Source: Rubrivivax gelatinosus (GTDB lineage Bacteria > Pseudomonadota > Gammaproteobacteria > Burkholderiales > Burkholderiaceae_C). From it: a DNA stretch of 64,000 nucleotides. Every line of letters starts with the position of its first letter. Positions within the stretch are counted from its first letter, which is position 1. The translations under genes were made by a program, and so were the position numbers. A model generated the notes under the pieces. The model had not been told where the DNA came from and did no database searches. It was given only the letters and a program-made list of their open reading frames with translations. Positions 9,878 to 16,757 of the stretch are shown in pieces. The stretch covers positions 1 through 64,000 of the forward strand of contig NZ_SLXD01000010.1 of NCBI RefSeq assembly GCF_004340905.1. Reading direction: 5' to 3'.

Positions 9878-9953
9878 TGGTGGGCCCTGAGTGACTCGAA
9901 CACTCGACCAACGGATTAAGAGTCCGCTGCTCTACCAACTGAGCTAAGAGCCC
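9878..9953 (-). tRNA. tRNA-Lys (anticodon CTT)
   Basis: 76 bases including an encoded CCA end. The cloverleaf is complete: acceptor GGGCTCT/AGGGCCC with a G-T pair, D-arm GCTCAGTTGGTAGAGC, anticodon stem GCGGA/TCCGT with loop CTCTTAA (anticodon CTT, reads AAG), and T-loop TTCGAGT. It is co-transcribed with a second tRNA-Lys 24 bases upstream. Confidence 0.97.
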
Positions 9954-9977
9954 TGAATTCGATATCCGCTGTTCGCT

Positions 9978-10053
9978 TGGTGGGTCGTGCGTGACTCGAA
10001 CACGCGACCAACGGATTAAAAGTCCGCTGCTCTACCGACTGAGCTAACGACCC
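9978..10053 (-). tRNA. tRNA-Lys (anticodon TTT)
   Basis: 76 bases including CCA. Acceptor GGGTCGT/ACGACCC, D-arm GCTCAGTCGGTAGAGC, anticodon loop CTTTTAA (anticodon TTT, reads AAA and AAG), T-loop TTCGAGT. It is nearly identical to the neighbouring tRNA-Lys in the D-arm and anticodon stem, so the pair probably arose by tandem duplication. It is first in the transcript, behind a recognisable promoter. Confidence 0.97.
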
Positions 10054-10073
10054 CGTCGTCTGCGGAGCCTCGC

Positions 10074-10103
10074 ATTATATGCAGCGCTCATTCAGCTCTG
10101 CAA
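10074..10103 (-). promoter_or_regulatory. Sigma-70 promoter of the tRNA-Lys operon
   Basis: On the minus strand TTGCAG (-35, 10098-10103) and a perfect TATAAT (-10, 10074-10079) are separated by 18 bases. The -10 box lies about 20 bases upstream of the 5' end of tRNA-Lys(TTT). The -35 region overlaps the last codons of tcdA. Confidence 0.8.
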
Positions 10104-10877
10104 GCACTTTTTTGCATGCACGATGCGCTCGACTGCCTGCGCCGCCGCGACGAGGCCGAAGGTGGCCGTCACCGTGACCACCGAGCCGTAGCCTGCGCAG
10201 TTCAGGCTGCCGTCGGTCGAGCACGCACCGGCCTGCGGCTGGGCCACCGGTTCACGCGAGAAGACGCAGCTCAGGCGTGCCGCCCCCTTGCGCGGCACGA
10301 CACCATCGCGGCGCAGGCGCTGGCGCAGCCCGGCGAGCAGCGGGTCGTGCGTGGTCTCGGACAGGTCGGCGACCTCGACACGCTGCGGCTCGCGTTTGCC
10401 GCCGGCCGCGCCGACGCAGATCACCGGCACGCCCGTGGTGATGCCCCAGGCCGCCAGCGCGGCCTTGGCACGCGTCTGGTCGCAGGCATCGATCAGCACG
10501 TCGACCGCGCACGGCAGCAGCGCCGGCCAGTGGTCGGGTTCGACGAACTCCTCCACACGCACGACCTCGCAGCCGGGGTGGATGTCGGTGATGCGCGCGG
10601 CCAGCGCGTCGACCTTGGCCATGCCGAGCGTGGCGCCCAGCGCCTGGATCTGGCGGTTGACGTTGGATTCGGCGACCTGGTCCAGGTCGATCAGCACGAG
10701 GCGGGCGACGCCGCAGCGTGCCAGGGCCTCGACGGCCCAGGAACCGACGCCGCCGACACCGACGACGGCCACGCGCGCCGCGCGCAGCCGTTCGTAGCCG
10801 GCGTCACCGTACAGGCGCCGCAGCCCGCCGAAACGCCGCTCCAGGTCGGCGGCGGCATCGTCGAGCACGGCGCTCAC
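10092..10877 (-). CDS. tcdA: tRNA threonylcarbamoyladenosine dehydratase
   Basis: 261 residues, a ThiF/E1-like enzyme (CsdL/YgdL family) that dehydrates t6A37 to cyclic ct6A in ANN-decoding tRNAs using ATP. Visible features are the nucleotide-binding GVGGVGSWAVEAL, the E1 motif DLDQVAESNVNRQ, and DACDQTRAK before the catalytic region. Length fits the family. Its start overlaps the end of cpoB by four bases, so it is the last gene of a tolB-pal-cpoB-tcdA transcript. It lies directly before two tRNA-Lys genes, whose products are t6A-modified tRNAs; this proximity may be coincidence. Confidence 0.95.
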   Translation of the reverse strand: MSAVLDDAAADLERRFGGLRRLYGDAGYERLRAARVAVVGVGGVGSWAVEALARCGVARLVLIDLDQVAESNVNRQIQALGATLGMAKVDALAARITDIHPGCEVVRVEEFVEPDHWPALLPCAVDVLIDACDQTRAKAALAAWGITTGVPVICVGAAGGKREPQRVEVADLSETTHDPLLAGLRQRLRRDGVVPRKGAARLSCVFSREPVAQPQAGACSTDGSLNCAGYGSVVTVTATFGLVAAAQAVERIVHAKKCLQS

Positions 10878-11779
10878 TTCAGCGACGCCAGGCGCTCCTT
10901 GCCGGCCACCGCCGCCTCGGACTTGGGATAGGTCTTCAGCAGTTCCTCGATCGTGCGGCGGGCGCCGCGCGTGTCCTTGGCCTCGGCCTGGCTGTTGGCC
11001 AGTGCCAGCAGGGCCTCGGGCGCACGCGGGTGCTGCGGCGCCGCGGCGACGAAGGCGCGGAAACTGGCGACCGCCCCCTTGTAGTCGCGCTTGCCGTACT
11101 GCGCGTTGCCGAGCCAGAAGCGCGCCGAGTCGGCGTAGCCGCTGGACGGGTAGCGCGTCAGGAACCCCGCCAGCGCGGAGGATGCCTTGTCGAAGTCGCC
11201 GGTGCGCAGCACGCCCATGGCTTCCTCGTAGGCAGCACGTTCGTCGGGCGTGACCTCGAACTCGCGCCCGTCGATGCTGACCTTGGCCGGCTCGAGCTTG
11301 CGCAGCCGGTCGTCGAGCACCTGGCTGGCGTCCTTCTGGTGGCGCTGCAGTTCGGTGACGTCGCGCACCAGCTGCTCGTTGCTGCCGCGCAGCTTCGCGA
11401 GCTCGGCACGCAGCGTCTCCAGGTCGTTGTTCAGCGAAAGAATGGTGCGGCGCAGCGACTCGATGGTCTCGTTCTGCTGCGCCGCCGTGGCGGCAGACTG
11501 GTCCTCGACGCTGCGCACGCGCTGGCGCAGGTCGAGGATCGCCTTGCGCGCCTCGTCGTCCTCGAACAGACCGGCCTGCGCCGGCATGCTGACGACGACC
11601 AGCGCCGCCAGGGCCACCGCGGCGGCCCCGGGCAGGCGCTTGAACGCACCCCGTAGCCCATAGCGAACGACGGCGGACGTGTCGCGGCGGACCAAGCTGC
11701 CGCCGCGGCCCGGCTCCGCCGGGTCGCTGGCGGCGCCCCCTTGAGGGGGAGCGCCGAAGGCGCTACGGGGGTGGGTCAT
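10874..11779 (-). CDS. cpoB: Tol-Pal accessory protein CpoB (YbgF)
   Basis: About 301 residues, periplasmic. It has a hydrophobic signal segment (AAAVALAALVVVSMPAQA), an N-terminal coiled-coil trimerisation region (about 70-140, LDLRQRVRSVEDQ, LETLRAELAKLRG) and C-terminal TPR repeats (YEEAMGVLRTGDFDKASSAL, YPSSGYADSARFWLGNA). The family coordinates the Tol-Pal system with peptidoglycan synthesis at division. ATG 11779 overlaps the pal stop (TGATG), but it places about 36 unusual residues before the signal segment; TTG 11695 is the alternative. The extra N-terminus is encoded by a GC-rich intergenic repeat, so the true start may be downstream. Confidence 0.9.
   Translation of the reverse strand: MTHPRSAFGAPPQGGAASDPAEPGRGGSLVRRDTSAVVRYGLRGAFKRLPGAAAVALAALVVVSMPAQAGLFEDDEARKAILDLRQRVRSVEDQSAATAAQQNETIESLRRTILSLNNDLETLRAELAKLRGSNEQLVRDVTELQRHQKDASQVLDDRLRKLEPAKVSIDGREFEVTPDERAAYEEAMGVLRTGDFDKASSALAGFLTRYPSSGYADSARFWLGNAQYGKRDYKGAVASFRAFVAAAPQHPRAPEALLALANSQAEAKDTRGARRTIEELLKTYPKSEAAVAGKERLASLK
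11692..11770. repeat. GC-rich intergenic-type repeat at the pal/cpoB junction
   Basis: The stretch holds CCGCGGCCCGGCTCCGCCGGG and a CCCCCTTGAGGGGG palindrome, a type of sequence I recognise from between genes in many Burkholderiales genomes. Here it falls inside the open frame of cpoB and would encode a Gly/Pro-rich tail before the signal peptide. That it is a dispersed repeat is from general knowledge; only one copy is seen in this window. Confidence 0.5.
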
Positions 11780-12324
11780 CACTTGTCCTTCAGCTCGACG
11801 CGGCGGTTCTTGGACCAGGCGGCTTCGTCATGGCCCGGATCGGCCGGACGTTCCTTGCCGAAGCTGACCGCTTCGACCTGGCCGGCCGTCGCGCCCATCA
11901 CCTGCAGCGCCTTGACGACGGCTTCGGCACGCTTCTGGCCCAGGGCCAGGTTGTATTCGCGGCCGCCGCGTTCGTCGGTGTGGCCTTCGGCGCTCAGGCG
12001 AACGGCCTTGTCCAGCGTCAGGAACTTGGCGTTGGCGTCGATGACGGGCTTGTACTCGTCCTTGACGACGTAGCTGTCGAAGTCGAAGTACACGGTGCGC
12101 GCCTTGGCCGCGGCAGCGGCGGCGGCGTCACGCGCCGACAGTTCGACGGTGGCCACCTTCGACTGCGGCGTCGCGTTCGCGTTGGCATTCGCGTCGGCGG
12201 CGGGCTGGCGCGTCTCGACCGGGGCCTTGGTGTCGGCCAGATCGGTCGTGGTGCCGCAGGCGGCCAGCAGCACGGCCGCGGCAGACAGCGCGGAAACGAG
12301 CGGCAGGCGGTGGAATCGGGTCAT
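11779..12324 (-). CDS. pal: Peptidoglycan-associated lipoprotein Pal
   Basis: 181 residues. ATG 12324 follows GAGGAG and starts a lipoprotein signal peptide with lipobox LLAAC; the mature Cys anchors it in the outer membrane. A low-complexity Ala/Asn linker precedes the OmpA-like peptidoglycan-binding domain (TVYFDFDSYVVKDEY, SAEGHTDERGGREYNLALG, the RAEAV helix, NRRVEL). Pal ties the outer membrane to peptidoglycan and binds TolB, encoded directly upstream. Confidence 0.97.
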   Translation of the reverse strand: MTRFHRLPLVSALSAAAVLLAACGTTTDLADTKAPVETRQPAADANANANATPQSKVATVELSARDAAAAAAAKARTVYFDFDSYVVKDEYKPVIDANAKFLTLDKAVRLSAEGHTDERGGREYNLALGQKRAEAVVKALQVMGATAGQVEAVSFGKERPADPGHDEAAWSKNRRVELKDK

Positions 12325-12392
12325 GGGAATACTCCTCTTAGGAAACGGTAACAGGAAGAACAACGTCGGCGGGGCGCAACCGGCCGACACGG

Positions 12393-13739
12393 TCAGCGTT
12401 CGAACGGCCCCCAGGCGGGCTCGCGCATGTCGGCGCCGCTGGTCACCAGCCGCGTCTTGAACGAACCGTCGAGCGTGGTCGTCATCAGCACGTCACGGCC
12501 TTGCTGACGCGTCGCGTAGACGATCAACTTGCCGTTGGGCGCAAAACTCGGGCTCTCGTCGTCGCGCGTGTCGGTGAGCGTGCGCACACCCCCCGTCGCG
12601 AGATCGAGCGTCATCAGCTTGAAGGCATCACCTTGGCGCGAGATGTAAGCAAGGGACTTGCCATCCGGGCTCACCGCCGGGCTGATGTTGTAGCCGCCGG
12701 TGAAGGTGACGCGCTGCGCGCCGCCGCCGTCCAGCGGCAGGCGGTAGATCTGCGGGCCACCGCCGCGGTCGCTGACGAAGAAGATCGAGCGGCCGTCGGG
12801 CGCGTACACCGGCTCGGTGTCGATCGCCGAACTGCTGGTCAGGCGGCGCGGCGTGCCGCCGGAGCGCGGCATCGCGTAGAGCTGCGACAGGCCGTCGCGC
12901 GACAGCGTCACCGCGAGTTCACGACCGTCGGGCGACCAGGCCGGCGCACTGTTGGAGCCGCGGAAATCGGCCAGCTTGCGCCGGCCCCCGGTGACCAGGT
13001 CCTGCACCCAGACGACCGCCTTTTGCGTCTCGAACGAGACGTAGGCAAGTTCGCGGCCGTCGGGCGACCAGGCCGGCGAGATGATCGACTCGGGGCTCGC
13101 CAGCGCGACCTGGCCGCCTTCACCGTCGGCGTCGGTGACGTTGAGCGTGTAGCGCCTGCCGGACTTGACGACGTAGACGATGCGCGTGGCGTTGACACCG
13201 CGCTCGCCGGTGAGCGCTTCGTGGATCGCGTCGGCGATGCGGTGCGCACTCAGGCGCAGGTCGGCGGCCAGCACCAGCTTGCTCTGCGACACCAGCTGCT
13301 CGCCCTTGACGATGTCCCAGAGCGAGAAGCGGATGTCCAGGCGGCCGTCGGCCAGGCGCGTGACCGAGCCACCGACGACGGCATCGACACCGCGTGTGCG
13401 CCATTCGGCGGCGGTGACGACGCTGCGTTCGTCCAGCGCCACGGGCGAGCCGTCGACGCGGAACATGCCGCTGCGCGCGAGGTCGGCGCCGACGATGCCT
13501 GAGACGGCGGCCGGCAGCGAGCCTTCGTCGCGGAAGGGCGCGATGGCGATCGGGATCTGGCGCGCGCCGACGCCGGAGACGTCGACGCGGAACTGCGCGG
13601 CCGCCGGAAAGGCGGTACCGGCGGCGGCCAGGGCGGTGAGGAAACGGCGGCGCGGCCAGGCGGGGCTGCTGGACCGGTCTTCGAGGACTGTGTTCAAAGC
13701 GGGTAACGGCTTCGCGTCGGCAACCGGAAAACGCGCCAT
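12393..13739 (-). CDS. tolB: Tol-Pal system periplasmic protein TolB
   Basis: 448 residues from ATG 13739, or 434 from TTG 13697. An N-terminal domain (RQIPIAIAPFRDEG, IVGADLARSGMF) is followed by a six-bladed WD40/PD40-type beta-propeller with repeated SPAWSPDGRELAY-like units. The signal region carries PRRRFLTALAAAG, a twin-arginine-like motif, and ends AAAQ. The ATG overlaps a TACAAT -10-like box (13738-13743), so the TTG may be the true start. TolB binds Pal and TolA during envelope constriction. tolQ, tolR and tolA, normally just upstream, are not here; a divergent AhpD-like gene takes their place. Confidence 0.95.
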   Translation of the reverse strand: MARFPVADAKPLPALNTVLEDRSSSPAWPRRRFLTALAAAGTAFPAAAQFRVDVSGVGARQIPIAIAPFRDEGSLPAAVSGIVGADLARSGMFRVDGSPVALDERSVVTAAEWRTRGVDAVVGGSVTRLADGRLDIRFSLWDIVKGEQLVSQSKLVLAADLRLSAHRIADAIHEALTGERGVNATRIVYVVKSGRRYTLNVTDADGEGGQVALASPESIISPAWSPDGRELAYVSFETQKAVVWVQDLVTGGRRKLADFRGSNSAPAWSPDGRELAVTLSRDGLSQLYAMPRSGGTPRRLTSSSAIDTEPVYAPDGRSIFFVSDRGGGPQIYRLPLDGGGAQRVTFTGGYNISPAVSPDGKSLAYISRQGDAFKLMTLDLATGGVRTLTDTRDDESPSFAPNGKLIVYATRQQGRDVLMTTTLDGSFKTRLVTSGADMREPAWGPFER

Positions 13740-13743
13740 TGTA
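13738..13743 (-). promoter_or_regulatory. Candidate -10 box for tolB
   Basis: Minus strand GCTGCCTACAATGG contains TACAAT, a common -10 form in Burkholderiales. I see no good -35. The same GCTGCCTACAATG occurs before ubiJ, which supports promoter function. If used, transcription would begin inside the ATG-initiated tolB frame. Confidence 0.35.
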
Positions 13744-13850
13744 GGCAGCCATCGCAGTGGCCCCTGTGCGCGGCGGTACAAGCCGCGGGTCGGCCCGGGT
13801 GGCGGCGCGCCGCGGAGGCCTCCAGACTGAAGCGTCGCCACCCCCCGCCG

Positions 13851-14444
13851 ATGCCGCCGATGAGCCCCGTGTCCCGCTACCCCGTGCCCGAACTGAAGGA
13901 CCTGCCCGAAGACCTGCGCACCCGCATCCTCGAGGTGCAGGAGAAGGCCGGCTTCGTGCCCAACGTCTTCCTCGCGCTGGCCCACCGGCCGGCCGAGTGG
14001 CGCGCCTTCTTCGCCTACCACGACGCGCTGATGTCCAAGGACACCGGCAGCCTGACCAAGGGCGAGCGAGAGATGATCGTCGTCGCCACCTCGGCACGCA
14101 ACCAGTGCCTGTACTGCGTCGTCGCGCACGGCGCGATCCTGCGCATCTACGAGAAGAAGCCGCTGCTCGCCGACCAGGTGGCGGTGAACCCCCTGAAGGC
14201 CGACATCCCGCCGCGCCAGCGTGCAATGCTGGACTTCGCGCTGAAGGTCTGCAGCGCCTCGCACGAGATCGGCGAAGCCGACTTCGAGGCCCTGGCGGCG
14301 CACGGCTTCGATGCCGAGGACGCCTGGGACATCGCCGCGATCACCGCCTTCTTCGGCCTGTCCAACCGCATCGCCAACGTCATCGGCATGCGGCCGAACG
14401 ACGAGTTCTTCGTGATGGGGCGTGTGCCGCGCGGCAAGAGCTGA
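13851..14444 (+). CDS. AhpD-like peroxidase-related protein (carboxymuconolactone decarboxylase fold)
   Basis: 197 residues. The central motif NQCLYCVVAHG carries the Cys-x-x-Cys and downstream His of AhpD-type alkylhydroperoxidases. The layout (VPNVFLALAHRPAEWRAFFAY at the N-terminus, DAWDIAAITAFFGLSNRIAN near the end) matches the "uncharacterised peroxidase-related enzyme" subfamily. Two starts are possible: ATG 13851 or ATG 13860. It is divergent from tolB, and its stop abuts the stop of the convergent DNA ligase gene. A thiol-dependent peroxidase role is inferred from the fold and cysteines; the reductant is unknown. Confidence 0.88.
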   Translation: MPPMSPVSRYPVPELKDLPEDLRTRILEVQEKAGFVPNVFLALAHRPAEWRAFFAYHDALMSKDTGSLTKGEREMIVVATSARNQCLYCVVAHGAILRIYEKKPLLADQVAVNPLKADIPPRQRAMLDFALKVCSASHEIGEADFEALAAHGFDAEDAWDIAAITAFFGLSNRIANVIGMRPNDEFFVMGRVPRGKS

Positions 14445-16148
14445 TCAGCGCGCCGGCGGCAGCAGCGCACGCAGCGTGGCCAGCGTGTCGGCCTCGTGCA
14501 GCGGCTTGTCGGGGCGCAGCCGCAGCATGCGCGGGAAACGCACCGCGATGCCGCTCTTGTGCCGGGCGCTCTCGGCCAGGCCCTCGAAGCCGAGCTCGAA
14601 GACCAGCGTCGGCCGCACGCTGCGCACCGGGCCGAACTTCTCCAGCGTGGTCTGGCGGATCACGCGGTCGACGGCGGCGAACTCGGCGTCGCTGAGGCCC
14701 GAATACGCCTTGGCGAAGGGCACCAGGCGCAGCGCGTCGGGATCGGGCTCCTCGGCGGACCGGCGCCCGGACGCGGCCACGACCGCCTCGACGGCGGCCT
14801 CGGCTTCGGCGGCGTCGCGCGGCGCGCGGTTCCAGACGGCGAAGCTGTAGTCGGTGTAGACGCTGGCGCGCCGGCCGTGGCCGGCCTGGGCGTAGACCAG
14901 CACGCAGTCGAGCGCGTACGGCTCGATCTTCCACTTCCACCAGACGCCGTCCGCCTTGGTGCGGCCGACCCCGTAGGCCGCGCAGCGCTGCTTGAGCATC
15001 AGCCCTTCGACACCACGTTCACGCGCCTGGGCGCGCCACGCGGCCAGGCCTGCCCAGTCCGGCGCCGTCACTTCGGGCGAGACCCGCAGCGGCGTCGCCG
15101 CCAGCAGGGCTTCCAGCCGCGCGCGGCGCTCGTGCTGCGGCCGGGCGCGCAGGTCGGCGCCGCCGGCTTCGAGCAGGTCGTAGGCGATGAAGACCACCGG
15201 CGCGTCGGCCAGCACCTTCTTCGTCAGCGTCTTGCGGCCGATGCGCTGCTGCAGCCGCGCGAACGGCGCCGGGCGCTCGTCGCCGGGATGCCAGGCCAGG
15301 ATCTCGCCGTCGAGCACCGTGCCTTCGGGCAAGCCGGCCGCGGCGGCCACGACCTCCGGGAACCGCTCGGTGAGCAGCTCCTCGCCACGCGACCAGATCC
15401 AGCAGCCGCCGGCGCGGCGCACGAGCTGGGCGCGGATGCCGTCGTACTTCCATTCGGCCAGCCAGTCGGCCACCGGCCCCAGCGTCTGCGGCTCGGCCTG
15501 CAGCGGGTGGGCGAGGAAGAAGGGGTACGGGCGGCCGGCGTCGGTGGTGGCGTCTTCGCCCTGGGCGACCAGCGCCCGGTAGCGCTCGGCGCTGGGCGTG
15601 GCGCGCGCGTCGGTGTAGCCCATCATGCGCTGGGCGATGCGCTGGGCGTCCAGCCCCGAGGCCTGGGCCAGCGCACGCTGCACCAGCAGCCGGCTGACGC
15701 CGACGCGGAAGCCCCCGCCGATCAGCTTGACGTGCAGGAAGCGGCCGGTGGCGTCCAGCGCCGCCCAGTGTTCGGCCAGGCGCGCGGCCTGCTCGGCCGG
15801 GGCCAGGCCACGCAGCGGCAGCAGGCGCTGCTCCACCCATTCGGCCAGACCGCCGTCGGCCGCACGTTCGGGGGCCGGCAGCACGTGGGCGATGGTCTCA
15901 GCCAGGTCGCCGACGGCCTGGTAGCAGGCTTCGAACAGCCAGTCGTCGAGCCCGGCGAGCTGCTGCGCGGAGGCGCGCAGCACCGCCGCCGGCACCAACT
16001 GGCGCGGCCGGCCGCCGGCGAGGAAGTAGACCGCCCAGGCGGCGTCTTCGGCCGGCGCCTCGGCGAAGTAACGCGCCAGCGCCGCCACCTTGTCGCCGGT
16101 GGCGGTGCTGGCGTCGAGCTGCAGGTACAGCGCGGCGAACTGGCGCAT
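14445..16148 (-). CDS. ATP-dependent DNA ligase (bacterial repair type)
   Basis: 567 residues. An N-terminal helical DNA-binding domain (about 1-200) is followed by the adenylation domain with motif I KYDGIRA (nucleophile K234), DGEILAW, and motifs IV-V in GVEGLMLKQ and WWKWK, then an OB-fold. The protein belongs to the ligase family usually encoded with a dedicated MBL-fold exonuclease and a DEXH helicase. The exonuclease gene is at 19594-20610 here, but two unrelated genes lie between and no helicase is seen. ATG 16148 (MRQFAALYLQLDAS) matches the family start. It probably seals ends in an accessory repair pathway; the replicative NAD ligase would be elsewhere. Confidence 0.93.
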   Translation of the reverse strand: MRQFAALYLQLDASTATGDKVAALARYFAEAPAEDAAWAVYFLAGGRPRQLVPAAVLRASAQQLAGLDDWLFEACYQAVGDLAETIAHVLPAPERAADGGLAEWVEQRLLPLRGLAPAEQAARLAEHWAALDATGRFLHVKLIGGGFRVGVSRLLVQRALAQASGLDAQRIAQRMMGYTDARATPSAERYRALVAQGEDATTDAGRPYPFFLAHPLQAEPQTLGPVADWLAEWKYDGIRAQLVRRAGGCWIWSRGEELLTERFPEVVAAAAGLPEGTVLDGEILAWHPGDERPAPFARLQQRIGRKTLTKKVLADAPVVFIAYDLLEAGGADLRARPQHERRARLEALLAATPLRVSPEVTAPDWAGLAAWRAQARERGVEGLMLKQRCAAYGVGRTKADGVWWKWKIEPYALDCVLVYAQAGHGRRASVYTDYSFAVWNRAPRDAAEAEAAVEAVVAASGRRSAEEPDPDALRLVPFAKAYSGLSDAEFAAVDRVIRQTTLEKFGPVRSVRPTLVFELGFEGLAESARHKSGIAVRFPRMLRLRPDKPLHEADTLATLRALLPPAR

Positions 16149-16203
16149 GTTGCGGCGGCCGGCTCCGCCCGGCTCAGCCCTCGCGCGTGGAATCGCGCTC
16201 CGG

Positions 16204-16252
16204 CCTGAGCCTGGCACGCAAGGCCTTCCGGCCTTGCATGTCCCGGCTCAGG
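16204..16252. repeat. Interrupted hairpin between usp and DNA ligase genes
   Basis: Two nested inverted repeats: outer arms CCTGAGCC (16204-16211) and GGCTCAGG (16245-16252), inner arms GCAAGGCC (16218-16225) and GGCCTTGC (16230-16237) around TTCC. It overlaps the last codon and stop of usp. There is no T-run on either strand, so it would act as a processing or stabilising structure or a weak attenuator rather than a standard terminator. Confidence 0.55.
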
Positions 16253-16697
16253 GCTCCATGTCGGCCTGGGGCTCGACCGGAACCGGCGGGCGCACGACGG
16301 TCACCGGCACCGGGCAGTGCTCGAGCAGCGCCATCGCCACCGGGCCCACGCCCTCGCCTTCTTCCTGCGCGCCCATGATCACGGCGTCGCAGCCGTAGGT
16401 CTCGACCAGGTCGACGAGCACGTGGCCCGGCTCGCCGCCGGCCACCTCGCTCTCCCAGGACGCGCCGGCGGCCTCGAGCAGCGCCTCGGCCGGGGCCAGC
16501 AGGTCGGCACCGGCGGCGCGGCGCACGTCGTCGAGCACCACCGGATCGTGGGCGGTCATCACCTCGTAAAGAGACGGCGGGGTCTGAACGTTGGCGAGCA
16601 CGTAGCTCGCGTCCAGGCCTTCCTGGCGCAGGCGCAGCGCATGCTGCACGGCGAACAGGGCGGACGGGGTGCCATCGACGGGCAACAGGATCTTCAT
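16248..16697 (-). CDS. Universal stress protein, UspA family
   Basis: 149 residues. It opens MKILLPVDGTPSA (beta-1 and loop) and ends HCPVPVTVVRPP, the usual last strand. ATG 16697 was preferred over an upstream in-frame start because it gives the standard N-terminus. The G-2x-G-9x-G(S/T) ATP-binding loop after VIMGA is shortened to an acidic QEEGEGVGP, so nucleotide binding may be lost. It is divergent from the acetyltransferase gene patZ, with only 60 bases between starts. Its function is unknown beyond the stress-protein family. Confidence 0.88.
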   Translation of the reverse strand: MKILLPVDGTPSALFAVQHALRLRQEGLDASYVLANVQTPPSLYEVMTAHDPVVLDDVRRAAGADLLAPAEALLEAAGASWESEVAGGEPGHVLVDLVETYGCDAVIMGAQEEGEGVGPVAMALLEHCPVPVTVVRPPVPVEPQADMEP

Positions 16698-16736
16698 CAC
16701 CGGGACCTTCGGGTTTTGGGTCAACTCTCGCGCTTA

Positions 16737-16744
16737 GGTTAACC
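16737..16744. promoter_or_regulatory. Short palindrome in the usp/patZ divergent promoter region
   Basis: GGTTAACC is a perfect 8-base palindrome within TAGGTTAACCCTA, an AT-rich patch in the 60-base region between two divergent starts. A TAGACT -10-like hexamer follows at 16746-16751, but it is very close to the patZ ATG. Operator function is a guess from position and symmetry. Confidence 0.3.
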
Positions 16745-16757
16745 CTAGACTGGCCGC

